64,000 nt of DNA, taken from assembly GCA_902556905.1 (NCBI GenBank), contig CACDYK010000003.1, positions 31,499 through 95,498 of the forward strand, read 5' to 3'. The translations under genes and the position numbers were made by a program. This DNA comes from an uncultured Pelagibacteraceae bacterium (lineage in GTDB: Bacteria > Pseudomonadota > Alphaproteobacteria > Pelagibacterales > Pelagibacteraceae). How positions within the stretch are numbered: position 1 is the stretch's first letter; each line of letters begins with the position of its first letter. The notes under the pieces were generated by a model. That model ran no database searches, was not told the DNA's origin, and worked only from the letters and a program-made list of their open reading frames with translations. Positions 1 to 9,107 of the stretch are shown here, in pieces.

Positions 1-415
1 TCACTTCTTCATTTAATTTGTCAGGGTTTTGTTTATTTTCTTTTTTTGTCTCAATTTTCTTGACTGTTTTATCTGGTAATGGAATTGCATCCGGGGTTTG
101 ATTGTCAATTTTTTCTTTTTTTTTATCTAATGAAACAACAGTTTTAGTTTTTGTTTTTTTAACTTTCTTTGGAGGTGCCTGTTCTGATACTAATTTCTTT
201 TCTTTTTCTTTTAATTTTTTTTTCTTTTTTTTTTCAATTATCTTTTTTGCTTTTGGGGCAAAAGGTATATTTGTTTTTTCAGCAATCTGTATCAACTCAA
301 CTGAAACTATTGGTGGAATATCAAGTGGTTTTTTTGCCAGAAAAGGTAAGCTCATAGCTGTGATAAAAACTAAAGCACCGTGTAAAAAAGAAGAAATAAT
401 CAAACTTCTATTCAC
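1..415 (-). CDS. tolA: TolA, N-terminal part (cut by window edge)
   Basis: Envelope-spanning protein of the Tol-Pal system, linking the TolQR proton motor in the inner membrane to TolB and Pal. I read 138 open codons from a GTG start at 415, five bases after the tolR stop; the 3' end lies outside the window. Residues 4-21 form one hydrophobic anchor containing a Ser8-xxx-His12 pair, which resembles the SxxxH motif that TolA uses to contact TolQ. A Lys/Glu-rich stretch follows (about residues 58-85), then a Pro/Lys-rich segment, as expected for the elongated TolA domain II. The tolQ-tolR-tolA order supports the call. The C-terminal domain cannot be checked. Confidence 0.8.
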   Translation of the reverse strand, partial: MNRSLIISSFLHGALVFITAMSLPFLAKKPLDIPPIVSVELIQIAEKTNIPFAPKAKKIIEKKKKKKLKEKEKKLVSEQAPPKKVKKTKTKTVVSLDKKKEKIDNQTPDAIPLPDKTVKKIETKKENKQNPDKLNEEV

Positions 416-420
416 TTAAA

Positions 421-837
421 TTACCTTTGCTTCAATGGTTCTGATATTAATGCAACTTTAGTAAAACCAGAGCCAGATAATAGACCCATTATTTCAAGCA
501 CTCTTCCATAATTAATTGTTTTATCTCCTCTAACATAAATTCTTGTATCTGTTCTATTTTTTGAAACTGCTAAAACTTTTGCAATAATATTGTCATACTC
601 GACTTTTGCCTCTTGAATAAATATCTCTCCTTTTGAGTTAATTGATAAAGTAAGTGGTTCCGCTTCTTCTGGAAGTGAGTCTGCAGAACTTTCTGGTAAA
701 TCAACTTGTACCCCAACAGTTAATAATGGAGCCGTAACCATAAAAATGATGAGAAGAACTAACATGACATCTACAAATGGAGTAACATTGATCTCGCTCA
801 TAGGTTCTTTTGATGAACGATTTAATTTAAATGCCAT
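421..837 (-). CDS. tolR: TolR, ExbD/TolR-family proton-channel protein
   Basis: Inner-membrane partner of TolQ in the Tol-Pal motor. The 138-residue protein has the family layout: a short basic N-terminus, one transmembrane helix at about residues 21-40, and a small periplasmic domain. The motif NVTPFVDVMLVLLIIF carries Asp23, at the position of the proton-conducting aspartate of this family. It starts directly at the tolQ stop (837/838) and is followed five bases later by tolA, so the three are probably co-transcribed. Length is normal. Confidence 0.93.
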   Translation of the reverse strand: MAFKLNRSSKEPMSEINVTPFVDVMLVLLIIFMVTAPLLTVGVQVDLPESSADSLPEEAEPLTLSINSKGEIFIQEAKVEYDNIIAKVLAVSKNRTDTRIYVRGDKTINYGRVLEIMGLLSGSGFTKVALISEPLKQR

Positions 838-1518
838 TTAAATTATTGTTAAAAATCTTTTTGAAAAGTTTTCTAATTTTTGAGAATATTTATTTGAGTC
901 TGTATTAAATTTATTATAAGCAACTACAGCAGGTATTGCAGCTAGCAATCCTAATGCAGTAGCAAATAATGCTTCTGCTATCCCTGGGGCTACAATTGCC
1001 AAACTTGTATTTCTTGAAATTGCAATAGATTGGAATGAATTCATTATTCCCCATACAGTTCCAAATAGACCAATAAATGGCGCAGTAGAACCAACCGTTG
1101 CTAAAAAAGTAAAACCTTTATCAATTTTAGACATTTGTTTTTCAATTCCAACTTCTAGAAAAGTATTCATTCTTTCACTTAAATTATTTTTAGATTTTTT
1201 TTTAAGCAAACTTTCCATAGCATCCTGAAAAACTACAGCCATCGGATCATCAACTTTAGTTGGCAAACTGTTATAAAATGTTTCTGCTGATTTGGAGTTC
1301 CAAAACTTTTCCTCAAACTCCTCTGATGATTTATTAATTCTCTTAAATAATCTAATTTTTTCAATTATTACTGCCCATGAATAGATCGAGCAAACTATCA
1401 AAATTATCATCACTGATTTTACAATTATATCAGCCCTTAAAAATAGGCTCATTAAAGAAAAGTCAGTATTCGAACCTAATCCTACTGCTTGTGATGTAAT
1501 ATCGGCTTCCATATCCAC
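838..1518 (-). CDS. tolQ: TolQ, MotA/TolQ/ExbB-family motor protein
   Basis: Multi-pass inner-membrane subunit of the Tol-Pal motor, which maintains outer-membrane integrity during division. The 226-residue protein has a hydrophobic helix at about residues 30-52, a long cytoplasmic stretch, and two C-terminal helices with the conserved TVGSTAPFIGLFGTVWGI signature. It is first in the visible tolQRA run. In many alphaproteobacteria ybgC and ruvAB lie upstream; here the preceding gene is a RuvC-like resolvase 44 bases away, so ybgC, ruvA and ruvB are absent from this locus. Confidence 0.93.
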   Translation of the reverse strand: MDMEADITSQAVGLGSNTDFSLMSLFLRADIIVKSVMIILIVCSIYSWAVIIEKIRLFKRINKSSEEFEEKFWNSKSAETFYNSLPTKVDDPMAVVFQDAMESLLKKKSKNNLSERMNTFLEVGIEKQMSKIDKGFTFLATVGSTAPFIGLFGTVWGIMNSFQSIAISRNTSLAIVAPGIAEALFATALGLLAAIPAVVAYNKFNTDSNKYSQKLENFSKRFLTII

Positions 1519-1562
1519 TCATCACACTTAAATGTGTCATGAATTTGTCTTAATATCTCTAT

Positions 1563-2057
1563 CTATTCTTCAATTTTGTAAGTTTCATAATAAAAACTAG
1601 CTATCAAAATAGCGTCAGCTTTATTTGAGTCTTTTTTTCTTGATAAATGACTTGAAAAATATGGAAAAATCTCAATTGCTCTTGTTCTGCTTGCGTCTTT
1701 TTCAGAATTAATAAGATTAAAGTATTTTTTCCATTTTGCAGGTCTTACAAAATAAATAGGTAATTGCATTGCAGAACATATCCCCTTTAAAATTCCAAAT
1801 GATTGACCAAAATTAAACATACTTGTTACACCTTGACCAGGCATTGCTGATACTTGCTCAACAACCACTTTGATGTCTTTATTATCTAGTCTCTTTATTC
1901 TAGCTGATATTTCATTAAAAATTTGAGAACCATTGACTTGTTTTTTATTTTTTTTACCTTCCGTCATTGTTGGCATTTCTATCACATCAATTATTTTTCC
2001 GTCTTGAAAGAAACATATTGATCCTGAAATACCTGGGTCAATTCCAATTATAAGCAT
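1563..2057 (-). CDS. RuvC-superfamily Holliday-junction resolvase, MOC1/phage type
   Basis: Predicted RNase H-fold nuclease that resolves four-way DNA junctions. The 164-residue protein begins with IIGIDPG (Asp7), has VVVEQ (Glu67) and ends with acidic residues in KKDSNKADA (Asp143, Asp148), the acidic constellation of the superfamily. The segment VSAMPGQGVTSMFNFGQS and the PAKWKK motif near residue 107 are typical of phage resolvases and the plant-chloroplast MOC1 type, not of canonical E. coli RuvC. It overlaps the yebC end by 10 bases, occupying the place where alphaproteobacteria usually carry ruvC. Family assignment is from memory of motifs. Confidence 0.75.
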   Translation of the reverse strand: MLIIGIDPGISGSICFFQDGKIIDVIEMPTMTEGKKNKKQVNGSQIFNEISARIKRLDNKDIKVVVEQVSAMPGQGVTSMFNFGQSFGILKGICSAMQLPIYFVRPAKWKKYFNLINSEKDASRTRAIEIFPYFSSHLSRKKDSNKADAILIASFYYETYKIEE

Positions 2058-2782
2058 TTATTATTTTCAAAGTTTGCGTTAGAAAAAACATTTTGTACAT
2101 CATCGTCATCTTCTAGGGACTCTAAAAATTCAATTACAGTTTCTTGCTTATCTTTATTCACATTGGCGTTATTAAGAGCAATCCACTCTATTTCTGTAGA
2201 AATAAAATTTGCAACTACTGTTTCTAATTTTTTTTTTACATTATATATATCGCTCATAGGACATTGAATTTCATGAAATTCATCGTGAGAGATACATTCA
2301 TCAGCCCCAGACTCAATTGCTAGTTCAAAAATTTTCTCATCAGAAATTTCTTGCTTATCAATTTTAATAATACCTAATTGATTAAAATTATGAGACGCAG
2401 AACCTTGGGTTCCTAAACTTCCACCACTTTTTTGAAAGATAGTTCTTATATTTGATGCAGTTCTATTTTTATTATCTGATAAGGTTTCTACAATAACTGC
2501 AATTTTATCTGGACCAAATCCTTCATATCTAAGATTTTCAAAAATAACACCTGTTGCAGCAGAAGATTTATCAATTGCTCTTTCAATATTATCTTTTGGC
2601 ATGTTAGCTGACCTTGCTGCCTGCATAGCAGATCTTAATCTTGGATTCATAGCAGGATCTTTATCTCCAAGTTTCGCCGCAACTGTAATTTCTTTTGATA
2701 ATTTTGAAAATATTTTAGACCTTTGCTTGTCAGCTTTTCCTTTTTTATGTTTAATTCCTGCCCAATGTGAGTGTCCTGCCAT
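2048..2782 (-). CDS. yebC: YebC/PmpR/TACO1-family protein
   Basis: Widely conserved protein described both as a transcriptional regulator and as a translation factor for problematic peptide stretches (TACO1 family). The 244 residues start with the family signature MAGHSHWAGIKHKKGKAD, followed by NPRLRSAMQAARSANMP and the YEGFGP motif near residue 86. Length is normal. It lies four bases after the ymdB-like gene and overlaps the resolvase gene, so it appears to be part of a minus-strand run. The acidic C-terminal tail is slightly longer than usual. Confidence 0.93.
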   Translation of the reverse strand: MAGHSHWAGIKHKKGKADKQRSKIFSKLSKEITVAAKLGDKDPAMNPRLRSAMQAARSANMPKDNIERAIDKSSAATGVIFENLRYEGFGPDKIAVIVETLSDNKNRTASNIRTIFQKSGGSLGTQGSASHNFNQLGIIKIDKQEISDEKIFELAIESGADECISHDEFHEIQCPMSDIYNVKKKLETVVANFISTEIEWIALNNANVNKDKQETVIEFLESLEDDDDVQNVFSNANFENNKCL

Positions 2783-2786
2783 AATT

Positions 2787-3593
2787 TTAATGCGTATTTT
2801 TTAATTGAGCTCCAAAAACATAACTTTCAATATTTGTAGCTAATCCAGTATGTATATCACAATCAACAATAACACCACACAAAGTAGCCTCACCAATAGC
2901 AGGAAAATGTTTTACTGAATTTTTTTTTAAAAACCTATTTAGTGAATTTTCTGCATTCATACCAATAACTGAATTGTAATCACCACACATACCAGCATCA
3001 GTTTGATAGCCTGTACCTCCTTTTAATATTCTTGCATCATTAGTTGGTATATGGGTGTGTGTTCCAACTACTAAAGAGGCTTTACCATCAAAATAATGAC
3101 CTATTGCATTTTTTTCACTTGTTATTTCACCATGAAAATCAACTATGAGAAAATCATAATCCTCTTTCAACTTAAATTGTTTTATAAATTTTTCTGAAAT
3201 TTCAAAAACATCATCACATTTTTTCATGAAAACATTTCCCATTAAATTAAGCACACCAATTTTAATATTTTCTTTAGTGTTATAAGTATTAAATCCTCTT
3301 CCTGGCGCTGGTTCAAAAAGATTTTTTGGGCGTAATAATCTATCTTCTTTATCTATGTACTCTATAATTTCTTTTTGATCCCAAATATGGTTACCTGTTG
3401 TAATTACATCAACCCCACAGTTAAAAAAATCATAACATATTTCTTTTGTTAAACCAACACCTTGAGTGGCTGCATTTTCTCCATTCACAATTACAAAATC
3501 TATTTTTTTTGATTTGATTTCATCCTTCAAATTATTCATTAATTTTGAACAACCTGATATTCCAACTACATCACCTAAAAATAATATTCTCAT
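2787..3593 (-). CDS. ymdB: YmdB-family metallophosphoesterase
   Basis: Predicted cytoplasmic metal-dependent phosphodiesterase; Bacillus YmdB acts on 2',3'-cyclic nucleotides. Metal-binding motifs are complete in the 268-residue protein: FLGDVVG (Asp8), NGENAA, TGNHIWDQ, DFHGE and GTHTHIPT, in the usual order. It overlaps the end of fthC by four bases. The family assignment is firm; the physiological substrate in this organism is unknown. Confidence 0.88.
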   Translation of the reverse strand: MRILFLGDVVGISGCSKLMNNLKDEIKSKKIDFVIVNGENAATQGVGLTKEICYDFFNCGVDVITTGNHIWDQKEIIEYIDKEDRLLRPKNLFEPAPGRGFNTYNTKENIKIGVLNLMGNVFMKKCDDVFEISEKFIKQFKLKEDYDFLIVDFHGEITSEKNAIGHYFDGKASLVVGTHTHIPTNDARILKGGTGYQTDAGMCGDYNSVIGMNAENSLNRFLKKNSVKHFPAIGEATLCGVIVDCDIHTGLATNIESYVFGAQLKNTH

Positions 3594-4135
3594 CGTAAAA
3601 TTCTTTTTTCTGTAACTATAAAGTCTAATCTTTTATCATATTGATTAATGGGTATAGATGAAATTTTCTGGAATGAAAAAGCTAAACCAATTTTTGTAAC
3701 CTTTTTAATTTTTTCAATTTTTTCAATATAACGATCATAAAAACCACCTCCATAGCCTAATCTATTTAAATTACTGTCATATGCTACTAATGGAACTAAT
3801 AAAATATCTGGATAAATAATTTTAGTTGATACTGGCTCAGGAATACCAAATTTATTTATTTTTAATGGGTCTCTTTTTGACCACTTATAAAAGTTCATCT
3901 GATTTTCTTTTTTTATAACTGGCAACGAAACTTTAAAATTTTTTTTTTCTAAAAAATCTAAAATATTCAAGTCATCTATTTCATAATTTGATGGATAATA
4001 ACCACCAACACTTTTATTATTAAATCTATTAATCTTTAAAATAGAGATAAGTTTATCTAAATTAATTTTTAAATTTTTATCAAATCTTTTTTTTTTGATT
4101 AATAATATTTTTTTTCTAATTTGAGGTTTATTCAC
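3590..4135 (-). CDS. fthC: 5-formyltetrahydrofolate cyclo-ligase
   Basis: Converts 5-formyltetrahydrofolate to 5,10-methenyltetrahydrofolate with ATP, salvaging an inhibitory folate. The 181-residue protein shows the family motifs VGGYYPSNYEID, FGIPEP and RLGYGGGFYDRY, the last being the nucleotide and substrate loop. It lies five bases after zapA on the same strand, an arrangement found in many proteobacteria. A 6S RNA gene often sits between these two, but the five-base gap leaves no room for one here. Confidence 0.9.
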   Translation of the reverse strand: MNKPQIRKKILLIKKKRFDKNLKINLDKLISILKINRFNNKSVGGYYPSNYEIDDLNILDFLEKKNFKVSLPVIKKENQMNFYKWSKRDPLKINKFGIPEPVSTKIIYPDILLVPLVAYDSNLNRLGYGGGFYDRYIEKIEKIKKVTKIGLAFSFQKISSIPINQYDKRLDFIVTEKRILR

Positions 4136-4140
4136 AAAAT

Positions 4141-4587
4141 TTATTGAGAAATATTTTCTAGTTTGGTTTTTTCAATAAAATTTGATATTTCATCTGCAGC
4201 CTCGTCAATTAATTGTTCATATTTTTTATGATTAGCTTCAATTTCATTTTTAAAATTCAAATGATCAACATTTAACTCCTTAATCTCCTCGTCTTTTTTG
4301 TCTCTATAATCATAAATAAGTGTTTTTAATTCTCTAAATTTATTAGAAAGATCTTTTAATTCATTTTTTTTTTGATCAACTTTCTTTTTAGTCTCGTAGT
4401 ACTCATCCATAATCTTAACTGCCGTAATTAAAAGAAGTTTATTTTCTCCTAAATTTCCGAGATTATTTTTAAGATCATTAAATTTTTGATTAATCTTAAT
4501 TAGTAATTCTTCAAGATGATCTTCTTGGCCATCCTCACAGGATAACAAAAATTCTTTATTATTAAATTTAATACTTACATTTGCCAT
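4141..4587 (-). CDS. zapA: ZapA, FtsZ-ring-associated protein
   Basis: Promotes FtsZ bundling at the division site. The N-terminal 75 residues match the ZapA fold (VSIKFNNKEFLLSCEDGQE, then NKLLLITAVKIMDEY), followed by a long charged coiled coil. At 148 residues it is longer than E. coli ZapA (about 109) because of the extended coil. It overlaps the upstream coiled-coil gene by 13 bases, suggesting translational coupling, and fthC follows. Confidence 0.82.
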   Translation of the reverse strand: MANVSIKFNNKEFLLSCEDGQEDHLEELLIKINQKFNDLKNNLGNLGENKLLLITAVKIMDEYYETKKKVDQKKNELKDLSNKFRELKTLIYDYRDKKDEEIKELNVDHLNFKNEIEANHKKYEQLIDEAADEISNFIEKTKLENISQ

Positions 4588-4898
4588 TTATCTATCTCAT
4601 CTAACAAGGTATCTGTTTCCTGATTTAATTCATCAATTTTTTCAGAAAACTCCATTTGTTTTTTTTGCTCTAATTTTTCTTTATTTTCAATTTCTTCAAG
4701 TTTTTTTGTTAAAATAGTGTGTTCATCTAAAAGCGATTTATATTTATCCTCTAATTGAGATTTTTCAATTTCTAATTGAGTCTTTTGAGAGCTCAAATTA
4801 TCTATATTATTTTTTAAATCAGGGTGACTAAGATCTAAATTTTTTAACTCTGATAAAGCTTTACTTAATTTTTTTTCTTTTTCGGTTATAGAATTCAT
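4575..4898 (-). CDS. Small coiled-coil protein upstream of zapA (DUF4164-like)
   Basis: The 107 residues are almost entirely charged heptad-like sequence (Lys/Glu/Leu-rich) with no membrane segment or catalytic motif, so it is predicted to be one long coiled coil. Alphaproteobacteria commonly carry a short DUF4164-type coiled-coil gene just before zapA, and the position and overlap with zapA fit that. A structural or scaffolding role in division is an inference from context only. It is divergent from tkt across a 53-base gap. Confidence 0.6.
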   Translation of the reverse strand: MNSITEKEKKLSKALSELKNLDLSHPDLKNNIDNLSSQKTQLEIEKSQLEDKYKSLLDEHTILTKKLEEIENKEKLEQKKQMEFSEKIDELNQETDTLLDEIDKWQM

Positions 4899-4951
4899 AT
4901 ATATATGTTTATATTATTAAATAGATTCTTCTTAGTCTAGTCAGGATAATT

Positions 4952-6910
4952 TTGAGTAAACTACACAATGATTTGGCAAATTGCATCAGATTTCTATCAA
5001 TTGATGCTGTGCAGAAAGCAAATTCTGGTCACCCAGGCATGCCAATGGGCATGGCAGATGTTGCAACTGTTCTATTTAAAAATTTTTTAAAATTTAATCC
5101 AAAAAATCCAAATTGGTTAAATAGAGATAGATTTATTTTATCTGCAGGTCATGGTTCAATGTTGCTTTACTCTCTATTGTATCTAACAGGATATAAAAGT
5201 ATTTCACTCAAAAGTATAAAAAAATTTAGGCAACTTAATTCGATTTGTGCTGGTCATCCAGAATATCATCCTAATACTGGAATTGAGACTACAACAGGTC
5301 CTCTTGGTCAAGGAATTGCAAATGCTGTTGGCTTTGCAATTGCTGAAGAAATTTTGAAAAAAAAACTGGGTAAAGAAATTATAAATCACAAAACCTACGT
5401 TCTTGCTGGAGATGGATGTTTAATGGAAGGAATAAGTCATGAAGCAATGAGTTTAGCTGGACATTTAAAACTCAAAAATTTAGTTATGCTTTTTGATAAT
5501 AACTCAATATCTATAGATGGACCAACTAGTTTAGCTGTTTCAGATAACTTCAAAAAAAGATTTGAAAGTTATGGATGGAAATATATTCTTATTAATGGTC
5601 ATAATGAAAAAGAAATTTTTAAGGCTTTAAAAAAAGTTCAAAATGCAAATAAACCAACTGTTATTTCTTGTAAAACTAAAATTGGTTATGGCTCTCCAAA
5701 TAAATCAGGTAAATCATCATCTCACGGAAGTCCTTTAGGCTTGGATGAAATCGAACTTGTAAGAAATTCACTAAACTGGCCTCATAAACCTTTTGAGATA
5801 CCTAGCAAAATTTTAAATGATTGGAAAAAAATTGGTAAAAAAGGTGAGAAAATTGAAAATAATTGGAACAAAATTTATAGAAAGAAAAAAATTATAATAA
5901 ATAATTTGCAAAAAAATAATTTTACAAAAATTTTAAAAACCGAAAAACAAAATACAATTAAAGAACTTAAAAGTTTAGCAACCAGAAAATCTTCGGAACT
6001 TACCTTGAATGCATTAACTAGCGTCAATAATAATTTAATTGGGGGTTCTGCAGATTTAGCAGGATCAAATAATACTAAAACTAAACATCATAAAATAGTT
6101 AAATCGGGTGAATTTAACAGTAATTATATTCACTATGGTGTAAGAGAGCATGCCATGAGTGGAATTATGAATGGGCTTGCTCTTCATAGCAGCTTTATCC
6201 CATACGGTGGAACATTTTTAATATTTTCAGATTATTGTAAGCCATCAATAAGATTATCAGCATTAATGAAACAAAGAGTTATATATGTAATGACTCACGA
6301 CTCTATTGGTCTTGGAGAAGATGGTCCAACTCATCAACCAATAGAACAATTGTCAAGTTTGAGATCTATTCCAAATCTAAATGTTTTTAGACCTGCAGAT
6401 AGAATTGAAACTATAGAATGTTGGGAACATGCATTAAAAAGTTCAAAAACACCCAGTGTTTTATCGTTGACCAGACAAAATCTTGATCCGATAAGAAAAA
6501 AAAATTCAAATACTAACAAATGCTCTCTTGGTGCATATGAGGTTTTGAGAACAAATAAAAAAATTCATTTAACAATACTTGCTAGCGGTTCCGAAGTTAG
6601 TTTAGCAATTGAGACGAGCCACAAATTGGCCAAAGATAATGTATATTCAAAAGTTATATCGATGCCATGCCAAGATCTCTTTGACACACAATCAAATTCA
6701 TACAAGCAAAAAGTATTAAATGAAACAAAAATTAAAATTTCTATAGAAGCTGCATCAACAGATTGTTGGAAAAAGTACATAGGTAATAATGGTATTGCTT
6801 TTGGAATTAATACATTTGGTAAAAGTGCACCATATAAAGAAATTTATAAACATTTTGGTTTAACAGCAGCAAATATTGCTAAAAAATCAAAAAAACTATT
6901 CAGAAAGTAA
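4952..6910 (+). CDS. tkt: Transketolase
   Basis: Thiamine-diphosphate enzyme that transfers two-carbon ketol units in the non-oxidative pentose phosphate pathway. The 652-residue protein is full length, with [39 protein letters not shown], the TPP-binding segment [14 protein letters not shown] and the catalytic-glutamate region [14 protein letters not shown]. The start is TTG at 4952; no upstream in-frame ATG keeps the family N-terminus. It opens a plus-strand run with gap, pgk and fba. A separate split transketolase pair lies in the polysaccharide island at 35953-37669. Confidence 0.95.
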   Translation: MSKLHNDLANCIRFLSIDAVQKANSGHPGMPMGMADVATVLFKNFLKFNPKNPNWLNRDRFILSAGHGSMLLYSLLYLTGYKSISLKSIKKFRQLNSICAGHPEYHPNTGIETTTGPLGQGIANAVGFAIAEEILKKKLGKEIINHKTYVLAGDGCLMEGISHEAMSLAGHLKLKNLVMLFDNNSISIDGPTSLAVSDNFKKRFESYGWKYILINGHNEKEIFKALKKVQNANKPTVISCKTKIGYGSPNKSGKSSSHGSPLGLDEIELVRNSLNWPHKPFEIPSKILNDWKKIGKKGEKIENNWNKIYRKKKIIINNLQKNNFTKILKTEKQNTIKELKSLATRKSSELTLNALTSVNNNLIGGSADLAGSNNTKTKHHKIVKSGEFNSNYIHYGVREHAMSGIMNGLALHSSFIPYGGTFLIFSDYCKPSIRLSALMKQRVIYVMTHDSIGLGEDGPTHQPIEQLSSLRSIPNLNVFRPADRIETIECWEHALKSSKTPSVLSLTRQNLDPIRKKNSNTNKCSLGAYEVLRTNKKIHLTILASGSEVSLAIETSHKLAKDNVYSKVISMPCQDLFDTQSNSYKQKVLNETKIKISIEAASTDCWKKYIGNNGIAFGINTFGKSAPYKEIYKHFGLTAANIAKKSKKLFRK

Positions 6911-6920
6911 GAAAATAAAT

Positions 6921-7928
6921 ATGACTATAAACATTGGAATCAATGGAATGGGAAGAATTGGTCGAATGGTGATCAGAGCAATTATTGAAAGCCAAAATAA
7001 AAATATTAAAATAAAGCATATAAATAATAGATCTAATTCTGAAGCAAGTTGTACACTAATTAAATATGACTCTGTTCACGGAAAATTTAATGCAGATCTT
7101 GACTATGACGAAAATCATTTAATTATAAATAAAAATAAAATTACTTTTTCCCAAGAGTCTAAAATTGAAGATATTAACTGGAAAAAATTTGGTGTTGATT
7201 ACGTTTTTGAATGTACTGGAAAATTTAATTCAAAAGAAAAATTATTAGCTCATATCAATAATGGTGCAAAAAAAGTTATAGTTTCTGCTCCATGTAAAAA
7301 TGCAGACAAAACTATTGTTTTTGGCGTAAATGAAGAAGAGATTACAAAAAATGATCAAATAATTTCTGCAGCATCTTGTACCACAAATTGTTTGGCGCCA
7401 GTTGCAAATGTACTTCATAAAAATTTTGAAATTGAAAAAGGTTTTATGACGACAATTCATGCTTTTACTAGTGATCAAAGAATTTTAGATAATTCTCACA
7501 AAGACCCTAGAAGAGCAAGATCTGCTAGCCAATCAATTGTTCCAACATCTACAGGAGCTTCAAAAGCTATAGGAGAAATAATTCCATCCTTAAACGGTAA
7601 ATTAGAAGGTGTTGCGATGCGAGTTCCAACTCCAAATGTGTCCCTAATTGAATTAGTTTTTTGTACTAAAAAAGAGATAAACAAAGAAAAAATTAATGAA
7701 GCTTTCAAAGAAGTTTCAAAAAATCAATCTAAAAAAATATTAGAAGTTACATCAGAAAAACTGGTATCTATTGACTTTAATCATAATTCATCATCAGCAA
7801 TTGTAGACTCATCGCTTACTAGCGTAGTAGGTAAAAATATGGGAAAAATTTCAGCCTGGTATGACAATGAGTGGGGATTTTCAAATAGAATGTGTGACAT
7901 AGCCGAATACGTTCATAAAATCTCTTAA
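6921..7928 (+). CDS. gap: Glyceraldehyde-3-phosphate dehydrogenase, type I
   Basis: Interconverts glyceraldehyde 3-phosphate and 1,3-bisphosphoglycerate. From the ATG at 6921 the protein is 335 residues and begins MTINIGINGMGRIGR, the NAD-binding Rossmann motif; a longer reading from 6876 would overlap tkt by 35 bases and adds no family sequence. The active site SAASCTTNCLAP has the catalytic cysteine, and STGASKAIG and WYDNEWGFSNRM are intact. The stop overlaps the pgk start (TAATG at 7926-7930). Confidence 0.95.
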   Translation: MTINIGINGMGRIGRMVIRAIIESQNKNIKIKHINNRSNSEASCTLIKYDSVHGKFNADLDYDENHLIINKNKITFSQESKIEDINWKKFGVDYVFECTGKFNSKEKLLAHINNGAKKVIVSAPCKNADKTIVFGVNEEEITKNDQIISAASCTTNCLAPVANVLHKNFEIEKGFMTTIHAFTSDQRILDNSHKDPRRARSASQSIVPTSTGASKAIGEIIPSLNGKLEGVAMRVPTPNVSLIELVFCTKKEINKEKINEAFKEVSKNQSKKILEVTSEKLVSIDFNHNSSSAIVDSSLTSVVGKNMGKISAWYDNEWGFSNRMCDIAEYVHKIS

Positions 7929-9106
7929 TGAAAAGTATCAGTGAAGAATTAAATCTTAATAATAAAAAAATATTATTAAGATTAGATTTAAATGTTCCTT
8001 TAATTGATAACAAAATCACTGACACAACAAGGATTGATAAAATTCTACCTACTTTAAAATTTTTAATCTCTCAAAACACAAAAATCATAATTATTTCTCA
8101 TGTTGGTAGACCTAAAGGACAAGTAGTAAACGAACTTTCACTTAGACCCATATGTCAAGATTTAGAGATAAAATTAAGTCAAAATATTAAACTCATTTCT
8201 AAAGATATAAAAGAAATAGTGTCAAAAGATTTATTTGATAATGATGATGAAAAAATAGTTATGTTAGAAAATATAAGATTTTATCCTGAGGAGGAAAAAA
8301 ATAATCCGAAATTTGCAAAACAGCTTGCAAGTTTAGCTGATATTTATGTTAATGATGCTTTCTCATGCTCTCATAGGGCACATGCATCAATTCATTATAT
8401 AACTAATTTTTTACCTTCTTATTCTGGATTGCAACTTGACTTGGAAGTTGATGCTTTAAAAAAAATTACGACTGAAATTAAAAAACCTATAACTTGTATT
8501 ATTGGAGGCTCAAAAGTCTCTACTAAGATTAATATAATTAAGAACTTAATACCCAAATTTGATAATATTATAATTTTAGGCGGAATGGCTAACAATATTA
8601 TTAAATATATGGGTAACCATATTGGAAAATCGTTACAAGAAGAAAATTCTGATACAATTTTAAAAGAAATTTTTTCACTCTCAGATACACAAAACTGTAA
8701 AATAATATACCCAAAAGACATTGTTGTGGGGAATAACTTAAATGGAAGCCCAAAAATTAAAGAGTTGAGTGAAATTTTATCTGATGAAATGATTTTAGAT
8801 ATCGGCCCAAAAACTATTGAAATTATTAATAATATAATTGATGAAAGTAAAACCATTTTATGGAACGGACCTGCTGGATATTTTGAAAATCCAAACTTTG
8901 CTAATGGCAGTATTAAAATTGCCAAGAAGATAATTGAAAATAATAAGTCTAATAAAATCTATTCAGTTGCTGGAGGAGGAGATACAGTTTCATTATTGAA
9001 TAGTTTAAATGCGGTTAATGATTTTAATTTTGTTTCAACTGCTGGGGGAGCTTTTTTAGAATATCTTGAAGGCAAAGAACTTCCTGGTATAAAAGCTTTA
9101 AACTAA
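7928..9106 (+). CDS. pgk: Phosphoglycerate kinase
   Basis: Transfers phosphate between 1,3-bisphosphoglycerate and ADP. The 392 residues carry RLDLNVPL at the N-terminus, SHVGRPKG, the substrate motif NDAFSCSHRAHAS, GGSKVSTK and the nucleotide loop AGGGDTVSLL. Length is typical. It is translationally coupled to gap by a one-base overlap and followed by fba after one base. Confidence 0.95.
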   Translation: MKSISEELNLNNKKILLRLDLNVPLIDNKITDTTRIDKILPTLKFLISQNTKIIIISHVGRPKGQVVNELSLRPICQDLEIKLSQNIKLISKDIKEIVSKDLFDNDDEKIVMLENIRFYPEEEKNNPKFAKQLASLADIYVNDAFSCSHRAHASIHYITNFLPSYSGLQLDLEVDALKKITTEIKKPITCIIGGSKVSTKINIIKNLIPKFDNIIILGGMANNIIKYMGNHIGKSLQEENSDTILKEIFSLSDTQNCKIIYPKDIVVGNNLNGSPKIKELSEILSDEMILDIGPKTIEIINNIIDESKTILWNGPAGYFENPNFANGSIKIAKKIIENNKSNKIYSVAGGGDTVSLLNSLNAVNDFNFVSTAGGAFLEYLEGKELPGIKALN

Positions 9107-9107
9107 A

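Noticed and set aside
102..419. Phe-rich open frame on the plus strand at the left edge
   Set aside because: It is the complement of the Lys-rich tolA segment; the minus-strand reading has the tolQRA context.
4136..4140. 6S RNA gene between zapA and fthC
   Set aside because: This is a frequent location in proteobacteria, but only five bases separate the genes here and the 53-base gap upstream of the coiled-coil gene is too short.
6876..6920. Earlier start for gap at 6876
   Set aside because: It would overlap tkt by 35 bases and add 15 residues not seen in the family; the ATG at 6921 gives the standard GAPDH N-terminus.
8419..8925. 168-codon open frame antisense to pgk
   Set aside because: It lies wholly inside a clearly conserved pgk on the other strand and shows no family motif.
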